Part shown: one piece after another, positions 46,314 to 55,365 of the stretch
Layout of the letters: each line of letters opens with the position of its first letter
Numbering within the stretch: position 1 is the first letter of the stretch
IMG/VR virus record: IMGVR_UViG_3300026457_000014
Location: 1 to 60,639 of that record
Strand: one strand, 5' to 3'
DNA: 60,639 nt
Source: a virus
Made by a program: the position numbers and the translations under genes
Notes under the pieces: model-generated
The model's database searches: none
What the model was told of the DNA's origin: nothing
What the model saw: the letters and a program-made list of their open reading frames with translations, nothing else

Positions 46314-46838
46314 ATGAAGCTTGCGGGCCTGCGTAAATTCATAGGAGAAAATATTGGTAGCGTTACAAAGAACGTTTTACCAGGCACCGCCTTAAGCGCA
46401 GGTTTCGGCATGCTGGCCGGTGGTCCTACCGCTGGTCTGACCTACGCAGCAACTGATGTCCTTGGCTCACTACCAGCGACAATGCTCGGACGTTACGCCG
46501 CACGGAATATCAAAAGCCCTGGCATGCGTAATGCCATTGAAGGTGTGGCCAACGTAGCCGGTTCCATTGGCGGCAGTATCCTTGGCAGTGAACTTCTTGC
46601 CGGTGGCCAGCAGCAACAGATCGCCCAACAGATCGAACAACGCTCTGTTGTGAATGATTTGCCGCTTGCGTCCCAGATCTCAGAGCTGTCCCCTGGTACT
46701 CAATACCAACTGACTGGTTTACCTTCCAGCCAGCCGTTTGAGCAGCTGTTAAGTCAGATGCCACGTAATTCGTGGACGCAGTATTTAAGTCCAGAAGATC
46801 AAGCGATGCTTCAGGGCGTTATTAATCCGAGGCTGTGA
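46314..46838 (+). CDS. Gly-rich hydrophobic virion-type protein
   Basis: The 174-residue protein has two Gly/Ala-rich hydrophobic stretches (AGFGMLAGGPTAGLTYAA and AGSIGGSILGSELLAGG) like glycine-zipper membrane proteins, then a polar Gln/Ser tail. TTTATAATGAG lies ~30 bases upstream. It may be an ejected, pore-forming protein. Confidence 0.55.
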   Translation: MKLAGLRKFIGENIGSVTKNVLPGTALSAGFGMLAGGPTAGLTYAATDVLGSLPATMLGRYAARNIKSPGMRNAIEGVANVAGSIGGSILGSELLAGGQQQQIAQQIEQRSVVNDLPLASQISELSPGTQYQLTGLPSSQPFEQLLSQMPRNSWTQYLSPEDQAMLQGVINPRL

Positions 46839-46839
46839 C

Positions 46840-47787
46840 ATGTTTCAAGATTTCCTCAACAAAGTCACTACAGCCAAGCAAGAGTTAATGACTGGTGCCC
46901 GCAAGAGTGCGGAAGCCAGCAAGATTGCGTACGAGAAAGGGGAATACAGTCCGTCTATCCTTAAGGACATCCCAGGACTTCGTGGTGAGTACCACCAACA
47001 GTTAAAGAGTCTTGGTGTTTCGATGAGCGAGACGCCGGCCCAAGCAGTCGGCGCCTTCGGCGCTCGTCTTCTTACGGACTTAACGAACGATGGTACCCGT
47101 GGTATTTATTGGCGTTATAACCATCCACTTGCCGTCTTAGGTGCAACGGCAGAAGCAGCGATTGGTAAAGAGGCCTACAAGGAGCTGGGACCAACCAAAA
47201 CAGGTTTAATTACTGCAAGTATCGCTGTACCTGCAACGGCACTTGCTGGGGCGTATAACCTGGCCAATCCTGGCGAAATGTTTAGGCCCAAGGGTTTTGC
47301 TCAGGCGTATGCAGAAGAAGGTTCAGAAGATCGCCGTCAAACCAGCCAGCCGGTACCAGAGTTGTTTGAACGTTTCTTCTTAGGACGTACTGGTCGTCCT
47401 TTAAATTATGAAACAGCAAAAGAAGATATTCCTTCCTTAACACCAGAACGTTACACAAACTATTTGCGTAATTACTACCAAGACAAAGGATTCCTTGGTC
47501 TCATCAAAGGCACCTCTGAGAACTTAGAAGGCGTTCCTGAAGTGCGGATGCTTGGTTATCCCGTCACCATTCCATCGGTTACTACAGCGGCTGGTGGCAT
47601 TGTTGGTGCAACCGTTGGTATTCGCACTGCACCTCTTGTTAAGAATGCATTCCGCCGTGGCTTAGCCGGCGCTGCACTTGGTGCTGGTGCAGGTGTGATT
47701 ACCGGTAACTTGGCTAATGCAGCACTTGCTGCTAAACCTGTAGAGAATCAGTTACCTACCACTGCTCAGTATGAAATGATGCAGTGA
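46840..47787 (+). CDS. Virion-type protein with hydrophobic C-terminus
   Basis: The 315-residue protein has a charged N-terminal third, RYNHPLAVLGATAEAAIG in the middle and a long Gly/Ala hydrophobic stretch near the C-terminus (GAALGAGAGVITGNLANAA). It starts one base after the previous stop. Role unknown; membrane interaction during DNA entry is plausible. Confidence 0.55.
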   Translation: MFQDFLNKVTTAKQELMTGARKSAEASKIAYEKGEYSPSILKDIPGLRGEYHQQLKSLGVSMSETPAQAVGAFGARLLTDLTNDGTRGIYWRYNHPLAVLGATAEAAIGKEAYKELGPTKTGLITASIAVPATALAGAYNLANPGEMFRPKGFAQAYAEEGSEDRRQTSQPVPELFERFFLGRTGRPLNYETAKEDIPSLTPERYTNYLRNYYQDKGFLGLIKGTSENLEGVPEVRMLGYPVTIPSVTTAAGGIVGATVGIRTAPLVKNAFRRGLAGAALGAGAGVITGNLANAALAAKPVENQLPTTAQYEMMQ

Positions 47788-47819
47788 TAGAATTTATTCT
47801 ATAAAAGACTTATTTATAA

Positions 47820-48719
47820 ATGACGCCGCAAGAGTTAGCCGCCATGCAGGCGGGCTTAGATCCACGAGCTTACTATCAGGATCCTTATGCAGCTGCGCGT
47901 GCTGGTCTCATTGATCCTGAAACGTTGCCAACTCGTGGTGCAACAACCATCATTCCCCGTGGTCCACAATTAACTGCTGGCCAACAAGCTCAGCAGTTTG
48001 CAACTTCTGCTCTTAAAAAGGTACGTGGTGGCTTAGAAGCAGCAGGTACCGCCCTTGGCGCTGTCCCTACGGGCCGTCTTGGTTTAATTGGTGGCATGGT
48101 GGCCCCGGTAATGGGGGCAATTGAGGAGGCACAGGCTGGTCGTCCTACCGGTGCTGCGGGTGCATTGCTCGGTGGTGGTGCTGGTGTGGCAGCGGGGGCG
48201 GCAATTGCTAAGGCACTTCCTGGCCCCTACGGCAAGATTGCTTCTGCCGTACTGCCTGCTATCGGTGGCATGCTTGGTGCTCCAGTGGCAGCACAGGCGT
48301 CTGAATCGTTCCGTCAGAAAGCTACTGGTGAACCCACCAAAGGTAAGGAAGGTGAGTTCTCCACTCAGATGGCAATGGCCCAGCAGATGGGTGAACTGGG
48401 CGCTACCCAATATCGCAATCAGATGGGCACTTACACCAGTGCCATGAAGGATCTGTCGAAGCACTATTCGGATCAAGCTTATTACGACCTCCAGCGCAAT
48501 GTTCCGATCATTGAGAAGATGAAGAACAGTGAGCTGATTCGTCAACAAGCTCTGATGAACACCCAAGGTCAGCTTCAGAGCCAGCTTGGTGTGCTTGCGA
48601 CCGCTGGTGCTCTGGCACAAGGTGCACAAGCTGAGACCGGTGCAACACTTCGTACCGCACTGACCGCCGCTCCTTACGCAGGTTCTGTTCTGCAGGCTCC
48701 CCAAATTCGCTTTGGTTGA
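47820..48719 (+). CDS. Gly/Ala-rich virion-type protein
   Basis: The 299-residue protein has a central hydrophobic Gly/Ala block (residues ~85-165, GALLGGGAGVAAGAAIA) and a helical Gln-rich C-terminus. GATAGAATTTATTCTATAAAAG upstream contains a late-promoter-like string. It belongs to the same series as its neighbours. Confidence 0.55.
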   Translation: MTPQELAAMQAGLDPRAYYQDPYAAARAGLIDPETLPTRGATTIIPRGPQLTAGQQAQQFATSALKKVRGGLEAAGTALGAVPTGRLGLIGGMVAPVMGAIEEAQAGRPTGAAGALLGGGAGVAAGAAIAKALPGPYGKIASAVLPAIGGMLGAPVAAQASESFRQKATGEPTKGKEGEFSTQMAMAQQMGELGATQYRNQMGTYTSAMKDLSKHYSDQAYYDLQRNVPIIEKMKNSELIRQQALMNTQGQLQSQLGVLATAGALAQGAQAETGATLRTALTAAPYAGSVLQAPQIRFG

Positions 48720-48724
48720 TTAAT

Positions 48725-49255
48725 ATGGCTGATCCCCTGCTTCCTTTTAGACTGTCTCAAGTCAATTATTCGATGCCAGGGATTAAACCCCTGGATTTGA
48801 ATTCCAATACCACTGGCCTTGCCGTTGGTACTGGCTTTGCTTTGGGGACAGAGCCTCCTCTTGCTGGTCGCTACGCAGAAGCGGTGAGTGAACCACGCAA
48901 GAAGACGGCGGCTGAGAAGATGAAAGAAACCCTGGAGGCAGCGGGTATTGATCCCAATACTCCAATGGGTGGCATGTTTGCCCTCAACTTACTTAATAAG
49001 TACGAAGAACAAGATATTGATAAGTTAAAAGAACAGGGTGAGTACTTCTTCGATCTGATTCAACGCAACGCAGATCGCGCCCAAGAGCGTGCTAAGGAAG
49101 CAACTGTGATTGCTGGTTTGGTTAATCTGCCAACCCAATTCGAGAAAGCAATGGATCGTCGTTATACCTTCTTCCCTGAAACCTTACAGATGGTGAGGGA
49201 GAACGTGATGAAACCATCGTACTTCTCCGGTAATACGATTGCTCAATACCTATAA
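48725..49255 (+). CDS. Putative virion protein
   Basis: From MADPLLPFRLSQVNY the protein has 176 residues, with PPLAGRYAEAV near residue 45 and a helical acidic centre (MKETLEAAGIDPNTP). The LAGRYA string recurs at the end of the next protein. Role unknown. Confidence 0.6.
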   Translation: MADPLLPFRLSQVNYSMPGIKPLDLNSNTTGLAVGTGFALGTEPPLAGRYAEAVSEPRKKTAAEKMKETLEAAGIDPNTPMGGMFALNLLNKYEEQDIDKLKEQGEYFFDLIQRNADRAQERAKEATVIAGLVNLPTQFEKAMDRRYTFFPETLQMVRENVMKPSYFSGNTIAQYL

Positions 49256-49282
49256 GTAAAATAGATATCAACGGAGATAAAC

Positions 49283-49732
49283 ATGGACTTCTTTACTAAT
49301 CCTTCTTTTGGTATTGATACCGCCGGTGCTTTCGGTGGCATGGGCGATGCTTTAGGTGGTGGCGGCTTCACGGGTGGTTTTGGTGGATTGAACGTAGGTG
49401 GTTTCACCGGTTCTGTTCCAAGCTACGGTGGCGGCGGTGGTGGTGGGTTTGGGGGGCTGGCGACCCTTCTTGCAGGTAGCCTTGGTAATACCCTCCTGGG
49501 GCAATCAAACACCCAAGCTTCTGCTGCTAATGCCATGGGTACTGGCATTGGTATGTTCGATGTCAATGCTGGTGTAACTGCTGCTAATCGTCGTCGTTCC
49601 TTGTTTGACGAAACGCAAGCACCGATTATTGCTTCCAGGATCAAGATGAATCCCGATTATCGTCGCGGTCAACTGCGTGATACTTTACTGAATCCTGGTC
49701 TTGCTGGTCGATACGCTGCGTTAGTTGCTTGA
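49283..49732 (+). CDS. Gly-rich virion protein
   Basis: The 149-residue protein has a Gly-rich first half (six Gly in a row near residue 53) and an Arg-rich end, PGLAGRYAALVA. AACGGAGATAAAC gives a good ribosome-binding site. Possibly a flexible tail or internal protein. Confidence 0.6.
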   Translation: MDFFTNPSFGIDTAGAFGGMGDALGGGGFTGGFGGLNVGGFTGSVPSYGGGGGGGFGGLATLLAGSLGNTLLGQSNTQASAANAMGTGIGMFDVNAGVTAANRRRSLFDETQAPIIASRIKMNPDYRRGQLRDTLLNPGLAGRYAALVA

Positions 49733-49780
49733 TCAACAGACGTTAAAATAAGAAGATAAAAGAAGAGATCGTTTGTAGAG

Positions 49781-50413
49781 ATGTCTTTAAACTATGCCGG
49801 GGCAGCGGGGGGAGCGCTATCAGGTGCGGCCACTGGATCCGTCTTTGGTCCAATCGGTACAATTGGAGGCGCCCTTGTTGGCGGCATCTCTAGTCTTTTT
49901 GGTGGCGGGGGCACTCAATTCCTTCCTTCCGAATTGATGCAACGTTACATGGATATTGGACTTGCTGATGTCAAGCCCAAAAAATGGAAAAAAGAACTTG
50001 ATATTGAAGACGCCAAGATGTATCTCCGCTCTGGAGATCGTGGAGCATATGAAAATCAACTACGTAATCTTGTAGAGCTTTACCCAACTGAAACGCGGTA
50101 TGCCAAGGCACTTCGTCGTAGCCTGAAAAAAGACGTTGATCTAGCAAATCGTGGATTTGATATTGCGGATCAGTTGTATGAAAACGTTGGTCTTACTTTC
50201 ACGGATCAAGAATACCGTGACATGGCTGATCGCGCAAAGCGCTCAGGCATCCGTGGGCCTTCTGCTTTTGGTGACTTTTTAACGAAGAATCTCATGGCAC
50301 AAGGCAAGATGCTGACGCCACAACAAGAACAACTGAGTTACATCTTTGGCGGTCGCGCCTTCCCTCGTACGTCTGAGGGTTACTATATGACTTACGGTTC
50401 TACCGCAAAATAA
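49781..50413 (+). CDS. Virion-type protein with N-terminal Gly-zipper
   Basis: The 210-residue protein starts with a Gly/Ala membrane-like segment (GGALSGAATGSVFGPIG...GGISSLFGGGG) followed by a charged helical body (RYAKALRRSLKKDVDLANR). GTTAAAATAAG lies ~40 bases upstream. Similar N-termini occur at 46314 and 59009. Confidence 0.55.
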   Translation: MSLNYAGAAGGALSGAATGSVFGPIGTIGGALVGGISSLFGGGGTQFLPSELMQRYMDIGLADVKPKKWKKELDIEDAKMYLRSGDRGAYENQLRNLVELYPTETRYAKALRRSLKKDVDLANRGFDIADQLYENVGLTFTDQEYRDMADRAKRSGIRGPSAFGDFLTKNLMAQGKMLTPQQEQLSYIFGGRAFPRTSEGYYMTYGSTAK

Positions 50414-50417
50414 AATC

Positions 50418-51188
50418 ATGGCAAAAAAAGATAAACCCAAAGCTTCAAAACCTAAGGAGTCGGCTCCTCAACCACAAAAAGATCCAAAGCAATTCCTTCA
50501 AAGCTTTGGATCTAAAATCAGCAAAGGCGAAGTTCAGAAATTTGAAGCCAACTTTCCTGATACTCCTTTAAAAAAAGTTTTTACGTATGCTAAAAAGAAT
50601 AAAAATGTAAAGCTAAAAGGTGAAGCAAAATCTTATATTAAAAATAAAGGAAAGGTTGTTCCTGTTACTCCTGAAGAAGTTAATAAAGATTTAAGCGGTG
50701 GCGGTACTCGTCCAGGGGATGACGGTCGTGGCATTATCGGGATCCTCACGGATGAGCAAATTAAACTCGCTGATGTTCTTGGCGGGTACGACGTAAAAGT
50801 TGCTCAAATCGGTGCGGATGCAACTGTTAATTCCGCCAGTATTCGCGGTGAAGCTGACAAGTATGTTGCCGATGCTTATTCCGGAGCACAGCGTTACGGT
50901 GCTGAAAAAGAATTAGAAGGCACTAAATACTCCGCAGATAAAGAGTCGGAATGGCGCCAAGCCGTTGCCGGTATCGAAGTCAAGGGTCGCCTGGATCTCC
51001 AACCCATCATCAACGCTGGTCTTGAGAAGGTTGCTGGCATCGAAGCACAAGCAAGCCGTGACGTTGCTGACATCACTGGCAAGTACAACGTGGAAGGCAT
51101 CAAGACTCGCGGTGAGTTTGATGAGAAGATCGGACGTATTAACTTGGCCGGCAGCATGTACGGCCTCATCAGTTCAGCCTTCGGCTAA
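50418..51188 (+). CDS. Lys-rich virion-type protein
   Basis: The 256-residue protein has a Lys/Pro-rich N-terminus and a long helical C-terminal half with repeated A-D/G-A-x-V patterns (VAQIGADATVNSASIRGEADKYVADA), as in coiled tail-fibre or internal proteins. No enzyme motif. Confidence 0.55.
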   Translation: MAKKDKPKASKPKESAPQPQKDPKQFLQSFGSKISKGEVQKFEANFPDTPLKKVFTYAKKNKNVKLKGEAKSYIKNKGKVVPVTPEEVNKDLSGGGTRPGDDGRGIIGILTDEQIKLADVLGGYDVKVAQIGADATVNSASIRGEADKYVADAYSGAQRYGAEKELEGTKYSADKESEWRQAVAGIEVKGRLDLQPIINAGLEKVAGIEAQASRDVADITGKYNVEGIKTRGEFDEKIGRINLAGSMYGLISSAFG

Positions 51189-51224
51189 TACTGATTAAAA
51201 TAGGTACATTACTTAGGGATACCA

Positions 51225-51398
51225 ATGACCAGTTCTACCACCTCTGGTACTTCTACTGATTACTTTGACATTTCCAAGTTCCAGCAACTGTTGGACAAAC
51301 TGGAAGCATCAAAAGGTCGTCAAAAGCGTCAAGAAGCTTTAGAAGATCGTCGCGGTCAATTTGCCGCTGGTATTGCCAACGTCATGAGCAACTTCTGA
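51225..51398 (+). CDS. Small virion-type protein
   Basis: The 57-residue ORF (starts MTSSTTSGTSTDYF, ends AGIANVMSNF) has a Ser/Thr head and a helical, charged body. GATTAAAATAGG lies ~30 bases upstream. Function unknown. Confidence 0.6.
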   Translation: MTSSTTSGTSTDYFDISKFQQLLDKLEASKGRQKRQEALEDRRGQFAAGIANVMSNF

Positions 51399-51416
51399 TT
51401 TAAGGTATAGTAAACA

Positions 51417-51665
51417 ATGACAACCAGCGTACCCGCAGGTCAAACCGATGTTGATGATTGGTTTGATCTAGATAAATACAAGCAAGCTGCAGAGGTTGCT
51501 TACGGCTTCTCTAAGAAGAAGATGGAAGAGGCTGGCTTACAAGAACGTGAGACGATTGGTAAAGGTGCCACAGAACAAAGAACCTCTGCTGAACAAGCCC
51601 AGCAGTTCAAGCAAGCGGACGAGGCCCGAGACTACAAGCAGGCCCAACGAGCTTATCGATATTGA
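51417..51665 (+). CDS. N-terminal frame of probable small terminase
   Basis: The 82-residue ORF (starts MTTSVPAGQTDVDDW) is helical and ends ...QAQRAYRY at a TGA. The next frame (+1) continues at once with ELFDQWVDNL and has no start codon nearby. The natural reading is one ~245-residue protein produced by +1 frameshifting at TAT-TGA-G. By position before the large terminase it may be the small subunit. Confidence 0.6.
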   Translation: MTTSVPAGQTDVDDWFDLDKYKQAAEVAYGFSKKKMEEAGLQERETIGKGATEQRTSAEQAQQFKQADEARDYKQAQRAYRY

Positions 51666-52155
51666 GTTATTCGATCAGTGGGTCGATAACTTAACGTCTT
51701 CTGACCAGGAGTTCTTCACGGACTTCGCCAAGAATACCTTCTCCATCATCGAGTGCTACCTCTACGCCAGGTTCCTTGGTTACAGGGGTAGCATCACTGC
51801 GTGTGATCATTGGGTGCGTAAGCATTACCCCAAGCCTGATCATCGCAAGAAACTCCTGTACGAAATTGAAGAAATGCAGGAGGACATTCGTAAGCTGCGT
51901 GATGACGTAGATAACGGCATTGTGAAACGTGATGCTGGCGTGGCACGTATCGCTGGTATGCAAAAAGAATTACGTGGCACCATTGCACAGATTGAACAGT
52001 TTACGGGGAGCAGGGATCGCAAAGGTTTGCTGATGGCTGGAGCTGATCGAGCCATTCGTGAGTTGATGGCAATCTTCAAGGATGATCCAATTGAACTACC
52101 CCTGGAAGAAGCTTCAATGAGTGTGTGGGCTAAAATGCAATATGAAGAGAGTTAA
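51664..52155 (+). CDS. C-terminal frame of probable small terminase (no own start)
   Basis: This frame encodes ~163 residues after the TGA at 51663: a helical domain (SIIECYLYARFLGYRGS) then a coiled coil (LLYEIEEMQEDIRKLRDDVD). No ATG or GTG occurs for ~130 bases. The frame extends upstream to a TTG at 51496, but that part reads as an Arg/Ser-rich shadow of the 82-residue gene. Size, coil and place just before the large terminase suit a small terminase. Confidence 0.6.
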   Translation, partial: ELFDQWVDNLTSSDQEFFTDFAKNTFSIIECYLYARFLGYRGSITACDHWVRKHYPKPDHRKKLLYEIEEMQEDIRKLRDDVDNGIVKRDAGVARIAGMQKELRGTIAQIEQFTGSRDRKGLLMAGADRAIRELMAIFKDDPIELPLEEASMSVWAKMQYEES

Positions 52156-52167
52156 TCAACTCAATCA

Positions 52168-52473
52168 ATGAATCCTTCTCCGCAAAGTCAATCTGCACCA
52201 GATGCTCGTCTTGCGGGTGGGATGATTAACATCGTTCAGCAACTTCAGCGGAATCGAGATCGATTTAGTGGTGCCCGCAAATTACAGGGTGCTCCAATCG
52301 GGGGAGAAGCTCAAGAAGGAGCAGAAGTCCTTAACGCCTTACGCAATAGAAAAGCTGATGTCCAAGAACAAAATGCCTCCCGAACTCCTGGCGCACTTCA
52401 AGGGAAAGGGCGAGAAGAACAAGGACGGGAGCGAAATGTCGGACAACCAAAAGCGCAAAGCAGCTTTAGATAA
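52168..52473 (+). CDS. Hypothetical protein, possibly frameshifted
   Basis: The 101-residue frame reads well to about residue 45 (MNPSPQSQSAPDARL...GARKLQGAPIGG) and then becomes Arg/Gln-rich, while the +1 frame becomes protein-like. A run of five G at 52300-52304 is the natural switch point. This could be programmed, an assembly error, or two overlapping genes. Confidence 0.5.
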   Translation: MNPSPQSQSAPDARLAGGMINIVQQLQRNRDRFSGARKLQGAPIGGEAQEGAEVLNALRNRKADVQEQNASRTPGALQGKGREEQGRERNVGQPKAQSSFR

Positions 52474-52519
52474 GGCACGTAAGTATCAAGATCAAAATCG
52501 TAAGAAAGGCAAAGAGTAA
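52358..52519 (+). CDS. Basic protein in +1 frame of preceding gene
   Basis: From ATG 52358 (MSKNKMPPELLAHF) the frame gives 53 residues, strongly basic (SDNQKRKAALDKARKYQDQ). It is open back to 52268. Joined to the first 45 residues of the 52168 frame it would make a ~116-residue protein. No strong ribosome-binding site precedes 52358. Confidence 0.5.
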   Translation: MSKNKMPPELLAHFKGKGEKNKDGSEMSDNQKRKAALDKARKYQDQNRKKGKE

Positions 52520-53277
52520 TGCCATACACCGACGAAGAATATAAAATCATTAATAGCGTCTACGATGCGTTTGCTCCTCAGCGCAGCTCCATTACATCTG
52601 CGCGTGCAGCAAATCCTGAAAAGTGGTTTGATTATCAAGATCAACTTAAAGCCTTAGATGCACAGGTAAAGTCCGCGTACGAAAAGGCAATTGAAGATTA
52701 CAGAAGCAAGTCTTCTGGTTCTGGTAGCGAAGCCCAAAATTTCTTTGATCAATACACAGACGGAATTGCACAAGCAAATACAAATACCGACGAAGGTTTA
52801 GATAAGCTTCTTAAAGATACAGAAGAGTTAATTCTCCCTGGAGAAGGCTTTACAGGTCCTTACGATCAGAAAGGCAATCCGACAGGATTTGGAGGAACCG
52901 TAAAAGAAGCCTCTGGCCCTAGAGGTGAAAACCTTGGCGAAATTGCAGCAGAGTATGGTAGTGCCAGAAAAGAAAAACCCCAGTGGTTAAAAGATATTGA
53001 ACGTCAAGTACCACCAGGTAAAGGTTTTACTGGTCCTTATGATCAATTTGGTAATCCAACCGGAGTAGGTGGCACTGTCAAACAAGCCGCTGAAGAAGAA
53101 AATACTGACTACTCTATTGCAACTGCTTTGAGTGGTTCCGACGAACAACGTCAACAACAAACATATCAAGCGGAGTACGATCCACAGAAAGCTCAAACTG
53201 CGAGTGCAGCAGCTAAAGCGTATAAAAAGGCAGCTTCTACAGAAGATCCTTTCCGCAATCAAGCTGCATTCGGCTAG
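52519..53277 (+). CDS. Virion-type protein with 25-residue internal repeat
   Basis: The 252-residue protein has two near-identical ~25-residue repeats (residues 107-131 and 166-190) of form G-x-G-F-T-G-P-Y-D-Q-x-G-N-P-T-G-x-G-G-T-V-K. The rest is acidic and helical. The ATG follows the previous TAA directly. Role unknown. Confidence 0.6.
   Translation: MPYTDEEYKIINSVYDAFAPQRSSITSARAANPEKWFDYQDQLKALDAQVKSAYEKAIEDYRSKSSGSGSEAQNFFDQYTDGIAQANTNTDEGLDKLLKDTEELILPGEGFTGPYDQKGNPTGFGGTVKEASGPRGENLGEIAAEYGSARKEKPQWLKDIERQVPPGKGFTGPYDQFGNPTGVGGTVKQAAEEENTDYSIATALSGSDEQRQQQTYQAEYDPQKAQTASAAAKAYKKAASTEDPFRNQAAFG
52837..53088 (+). repeat. Two coding repeats of ~75 bases
   Basis: Copies at 52837-52911 and 53014-53088 encode the GFTGPYDQ...GGTVK motif. 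The DNA copies have diverged at many third positions, so the amino-acid sequence is under selection. Confidence 0.65.
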
Positions 53278-53306
53278 TATTTAGTCACTACCGGTGATTG
53301 AATCTA

Positions 53307-54833
53307 GTGCCTGCATATCAACACCTTGCATATAGGCGTAATGCTCGTGCGGCTGCACGTAGGCAACAGATTCGTCCAGCAAAAAATCTTGAAACCTTGC
53401 AGCAGGCAAGGGAAGATTTTGGCTTCTTTTGTGATTATGTAGCTGATAAACCTCCTGCTGAACACCACAAAGAATGGCACCGGCACTTTGTGACGCAAGA
53501 GGACAGCAGTTGTCTACTTAAGATTGCTGGACCTAACATTGACCTTCTTGCGCCACGGGGTTCAGCGAAGAGCACCATCCTTGGTTTGTTTACGGCATGG
53601 GCGATTGGCATCCATACGATGGCCAAGAAGCCACTGCAGATCCTGTATCTGTCTTATACCGTTGATATTGCACGCTCCAAGTCGGCAACCATCAAACGGA
53701 TTATTGAAAGCAAGCGGTATCAAGAAGTTTTCCCAACCGTACGTCTTCTGAAGAATGTCACCAGTAATGAGTACTGGTCCATTGATCATAAGTTTGCTGG
53801 CATCGACACCACTGGTGAAGAACAATTCACACTTTGCGCAGCAGGTCTTAAAGGTTCGGTGACCTCCAAGCGTTCTCACTTGGTCATCATCGATGACGCC
53901 ATCAAGTCTGCAGCTGATATTTCCAATCCTGACATCCGTAAACAGATGCAGGACAACTGGAATGCGGTGATTGCACCCACCATGTTTGAAGGTGCCAGGG
54001 CAATTTGTCTTGGTACCCGCTTCCGTCACGACGACATTCATTCAACGACATTCAATCCACAGAACAATTGGATGCAGATTGTGTTGTCTGCAATCTTGAA
54101 TGATCCCAAGACAGGGGAGGAAAAGTCTTACTGGCCAGAGATGTGGTCCCTGGATTACTTGCGTGAGAAGAAACGGCAAGCACCGATTGCTTTCTCATTC
54201 CAGTACATGAATCAGATCGTCAGACAGAACGAGCTGTCCCTGGCGCCTGAACTGATTGTTAAAGCTGAGATTGCTACGGAATTTGATGCGCTTGGCATTG
54301 GTGTTGACCTTTCTGCTGGTACAAAAGAAAAGAATGACTACACCGTGATGGTCTTGGGTGGACGTATTGGAGATGCCGTTCACATTATTGATTACCGTAG
54401 GCTTCGGGTAATGGGTAACCTTGAAAAGCTGGATGCCCTTAAGGAGCTTCTCAACGACTGGTCGATCCTCGGCAAGGATGATAACGGCAATTACTTCCCC
54501 ACCTACTCCACGTGCGACATCTGGAGTGAAGCAGTTCAGTACCAGGCTTCCCTGGAGGCCGACTTCAAGCGAGTTTGTTTGACCAATGAGAGTTTGTATA
54601 ACTTGATCTGGCACCCCGTGAAAGGATTCCGGTCAGATAAGTTGGCACGTTTCCGTGGCATTATGGGCATGTTTGAAGATCGGAAGATTATCTTTAATCG
54701 CTTCCGCAACTTCACAGCAATGTTTGAGGAACTGACTAACTTTGGTGTTAGTAGCCATGATGACTGTGTTGATGCATTGGTGTGGCTTGTGACCGGCTTG
54801 GCACGGAAAGGTCAGCTTCAAATTGATTACTAA
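53307..54833 (+). CDS. Terminase large subunit
   Basis: About 508 residues from GTG 53307 (a TTG lies at 53298). The ATPase domain has Walker A (PRGSAKST, near residue 85) and Walker B (VIIDD, near 195), then a coupling motif (CLGTRF). The nuclease domain shows RNase H-fold acidic residues in GIGVDLSAG and DDCVDALVW. It pumps DNA into the prohead and cuts the concatemer. The layout matches T4 gp17-like enzymes. Confidence 0.93.
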   Translation: MPAYQHLAYRRNARAAARRQQIRPAKNLETLQQAREDFGFFCDYVADKPPAEHHKEWHRHFVTQEDSSCLLKIAGPNIDLLAPRGSAKSTILGLFTAWAIGIHTMAKKPLQILYLSYTVDIARSKSATIKRIIESKRYQEVFPTVRLLKNVTSNEYWSIDHKFAGIDTTGEEQFTLCAAGLKGSVTSKRSHLVIIDDAIKSAADISNPDIRKQMQDNWNAVIAPTMFEGARAICLGTRFRHDDIHSTTFNPQNNWMQIVLSAILNDPKTGEEKSYWPEMWSLDYLREKKRQAPIAFSFQYMNQIVRQNELSLAPELIVKAEIATEFDALGIGVDLSAGTKEKNDYTVMVLGGRIGDAVHIIDYRRLRVMGNLEKLDALKELLNDWSILGKDDNGNYFPTYSTCDIWSEAVQYQASLEADFKRVCLTNESLYNLIWHPVKGFRSDKLARFRGIMGMFEDRKIIFNRFRNFTAMFEELTNFGVSSHDDCVDALVWLVTGLARKGQLQIDY

Positions 54834-54866
54834 ACTTAGAATAAAAAGAAAAGTAATAACGCCGCC

Positions 54867-55163
54867 GTGGGTCCGGAGTACATAGCAATTGGCCTTACAG
54901 CCATTGTATCTGCTGTTACAGGTGGATCCTGGGCGGCGAATAAAATACTTGATAGGCAGCAGGAGAGAGTCCAGCAGGCCTTTGATTACATTGGATCTCA
55001 AAAACGTAGGATTGACATCTTGGAAGACCAAATCAACCGTATGCCAATGGAATACGTTCTCAAGGTTGACTTCTTAAGAGAGATCCAGGAGATGCATAGC
55101 AACTTCCGTGAAATAAACAATAAACTTGATAAGCTAATGGAGAAAATACTCTCGGCCAAATGA
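54867..55163 (+). CDS. Membrane-anchored coiled-coil small protein
   Basis: The 98-residue protein from GTG 54867 has one N-terminal membrane helix (YIAIGLTAIVSAVTGGSW) followed by a coiled coil to the end. This topology is seen in small phage proteins near packaging genes and resembles spanin or holin accessory proteins. Function unknown. Confidence 0.6.
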   Translation: MGPEYIAIGLTAIVSAVTGGSWAANKILDRQQERVQQAFDYIGSQKRRIDILEDQINRMPMEYVLKVDFLREIQEMHSNFREINNKLDKLMEKILSAK

Positions 55164-55342
55164 GTTACATTCTTGAAGTCTTAGAGGACGACAACGGGGA
55201 TCAATACATCATCTTTCCAGATGAAGTAACAGAAGAACTTGGTTGGCAAGAAGGCGATCTTCTCAACTGGGATGTACGAGGCGACGGTATCATCATCTCT
55301 AAAGTTAACGATCCTTCTGGCTACGAAGTCATAGAAGATTAA
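55160..55342 (+). CDS. AbrB/SpoVT-like small protein
   Basis: The 60-residue acidic protein contains DQYIIFPDEVTEELGWQEGD and LNWDVRGDGIIISKV, the looped-hinge pattern of AbrB/MazE DNA-binding domains. It could regulate transcription or bind a partner. It overlaps the previous gene by four bases. Confidence 0.6.
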   Translation: MSYILEVLEDDNGDQYIIFPDEVTEELGWQEGDLLNWDVRGDGIIISKVNDPSGYEVIED

Positions 55343-55365
55343 AATAAAGGAACGTAGGAGAAGGT

